Assembly: GCF_014839805.1 (NCBI RefSeq)
Contig: NC_051131.1
Location: forward strand, 5,878,913 to 5,942,912
Source: Manduca sexta
Taxonomy: Eukaryota > Arthropoda > Insecta > Lepidoptera > Sphingidae
Length of the DNA stretch: 64,000 bases
Direction of reading: 5' to 3'
Of this stretch, positions 63,116 through 64,000 are shown one piece after another. The translations under genes were made by a program, and so were the position numbers. Below the pieces are notes generated by a model, which saw only the letters and a list, made by a program, of their open reading frames with translations, was not told the DNA's origin and did not search any database. Within the stretch, counting starts at the first letter, position 1. Every line of letters begins with the position of its first letter.

Positions 63116-64000
63116 TTAGCAGTGTTATACTAAAAGAATGAATGGAAACAATGAATTAAAAATGTTTCCGTAGACAATATTTTAAAGTGTAATTTTATTA
63201 AAATCTTGAAATATTTTTTACGAAAATGATAATATAATTGTGAGCTTTTATAAGAGGTTTCGTTATGAAAATACATAGCTTCAATAAAGTGCATTTTAAT
63301 ATTAATATTATTTTTAAACATATCGAAAATACTTACATACATTTCTAAATTCGAAAAGGTTGTAATATTATCTCCGTCCAGGTAAACTTTACAGTCGCTA
63401 TAAAATATTTGTTATATACTTAAGTGTATAAATATAGGTATGGCCTATTCATTAAAATTGTGATCTACCTACTTACGTATAAAAACGGAGTAGTAAACGA
63501 ATTAAAAGCTCTACCTACTACCTAAATATATTTTGTACGAAATGGCAAACAAAAGGTTTTTTTGTCTTAAAATGAGTACACTTTAGGTTTTAAAATTTTG
63601 CCGGAGCGGCGATGTCATAATATCACTTTTAAAGTAATTATTATAACACTACTTTGGCTTCGCATGGGTGAAATTTACTGGGTAGGTTTCTCGTATGCGA
63701 AACCCCGTCTGTATTACGTTGTCCGCTTCTGCCACCTAACAGCCTAATGTGTAACTGGTTTAAAGGTCTGCAGCAAATTAAATTATAAGGTGAGTACTTA
63801 TATACATATGTACTTAATAGCTATTATATATTTAAAATAGATAAAATTCAATGGATTTTGCATAAAATAATTTAAGTACTTACTTATTTAAATTGACACC
63901 ATTATGAATGGACTAATTTAAAAATGTATACAAAAGCATAAGGATAAAAATAATTAATGTGTAGATTATATACCTACCAAAGTTTGATGTGATTTCTCTT
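63116..64000. other. Upstream AT-rich DNA
   Basis: Nothing coding. A short scrap at about 63650-63680 (ctttggcttcgcatgggtga) resembles the GC-rich end of lepidopteran Helitron-like repeats. Confidence 0.5.

Overview
The window looks like lepidopteran (moth or butterfly) nuclear DNA. It is AT-rich and intron-dominated. It carries interspersed repeats of types familiar from Lepidoptera: a tRNA-derived SINE whose 3' end reads like 'gcctctgcctacccca', short Helitron-like repeats beginning 'tcctactaatattataaatg', a '...cagcagtggac...(gat)n' retroposon tail, and a mariner-type maT element. The order is inferred from these repeats; no species can be named.

The only host gene I can support is the 5' part of a class III membrane adenylyl cyclase on the minus strand. 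Its nearest relative by motif is rutabaga, the insect AC1-type Ca2+/calmodulin-stimulated enzyme. Six coding exons were placed from splice sites and reading phase: 31412-31197 (start codon), 30412-30080, 23172-23023, 20229-20111, 3675-3564 and 2127-2000. Spliced, they give about 352 residues: an N-terminal cytoplasmic segment, six membrane spans, the linker helix and the first half of catalytic domain C1a, including both metal-binding aspartates. The rest of the protein lies to the left of the window. A probable untranslated first exon ends at a splice donor at 62727/62728, next to a CpG-rich patch (about 62990-63110) that may be the promoter. If so, intron 1 is about 31 kb and nearly the whole window is one gene.

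Region by region: 1-1999 is intron; 2000-3675 holds two catalytic exons; 3791-5089 is a complete maT (DD37D) transposon with an open transposase frame, inserted antisense in the 16 kb intron 4; 5090-20110 is intron with two Helitron-like repeats, a related longer repeat and a tandem duplication; 20111-23172 holds two exons and a SINE; 23173-30079 is intron; 30080-31467 holds the two GC-rich exons for the N terminus and membrane cassette; 31468-62727 is the putative giant first intron, populated by a dead LINE, a 5'-truncated GC-rich retroposon with a 15-bp target duplication, SINEs, a SINE split by a MITE, an unusual 1.25 kb TA-flanked element with eight copies of a GGGGYAAGTGCGCC motif, and three notable hairpins; 62728-64000 is the putative first exon, promoter and upstream DNA.

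No tRNA or rRNA gene, CRISPR array, bacterial-type operon or new multi-gene system was found. The strongest leads are the apparently intact maT copy, the motif-rich TIR element at 47277-48522, the nested SINE/MITE and two short upstream ORFs in the putative 5' UTR.
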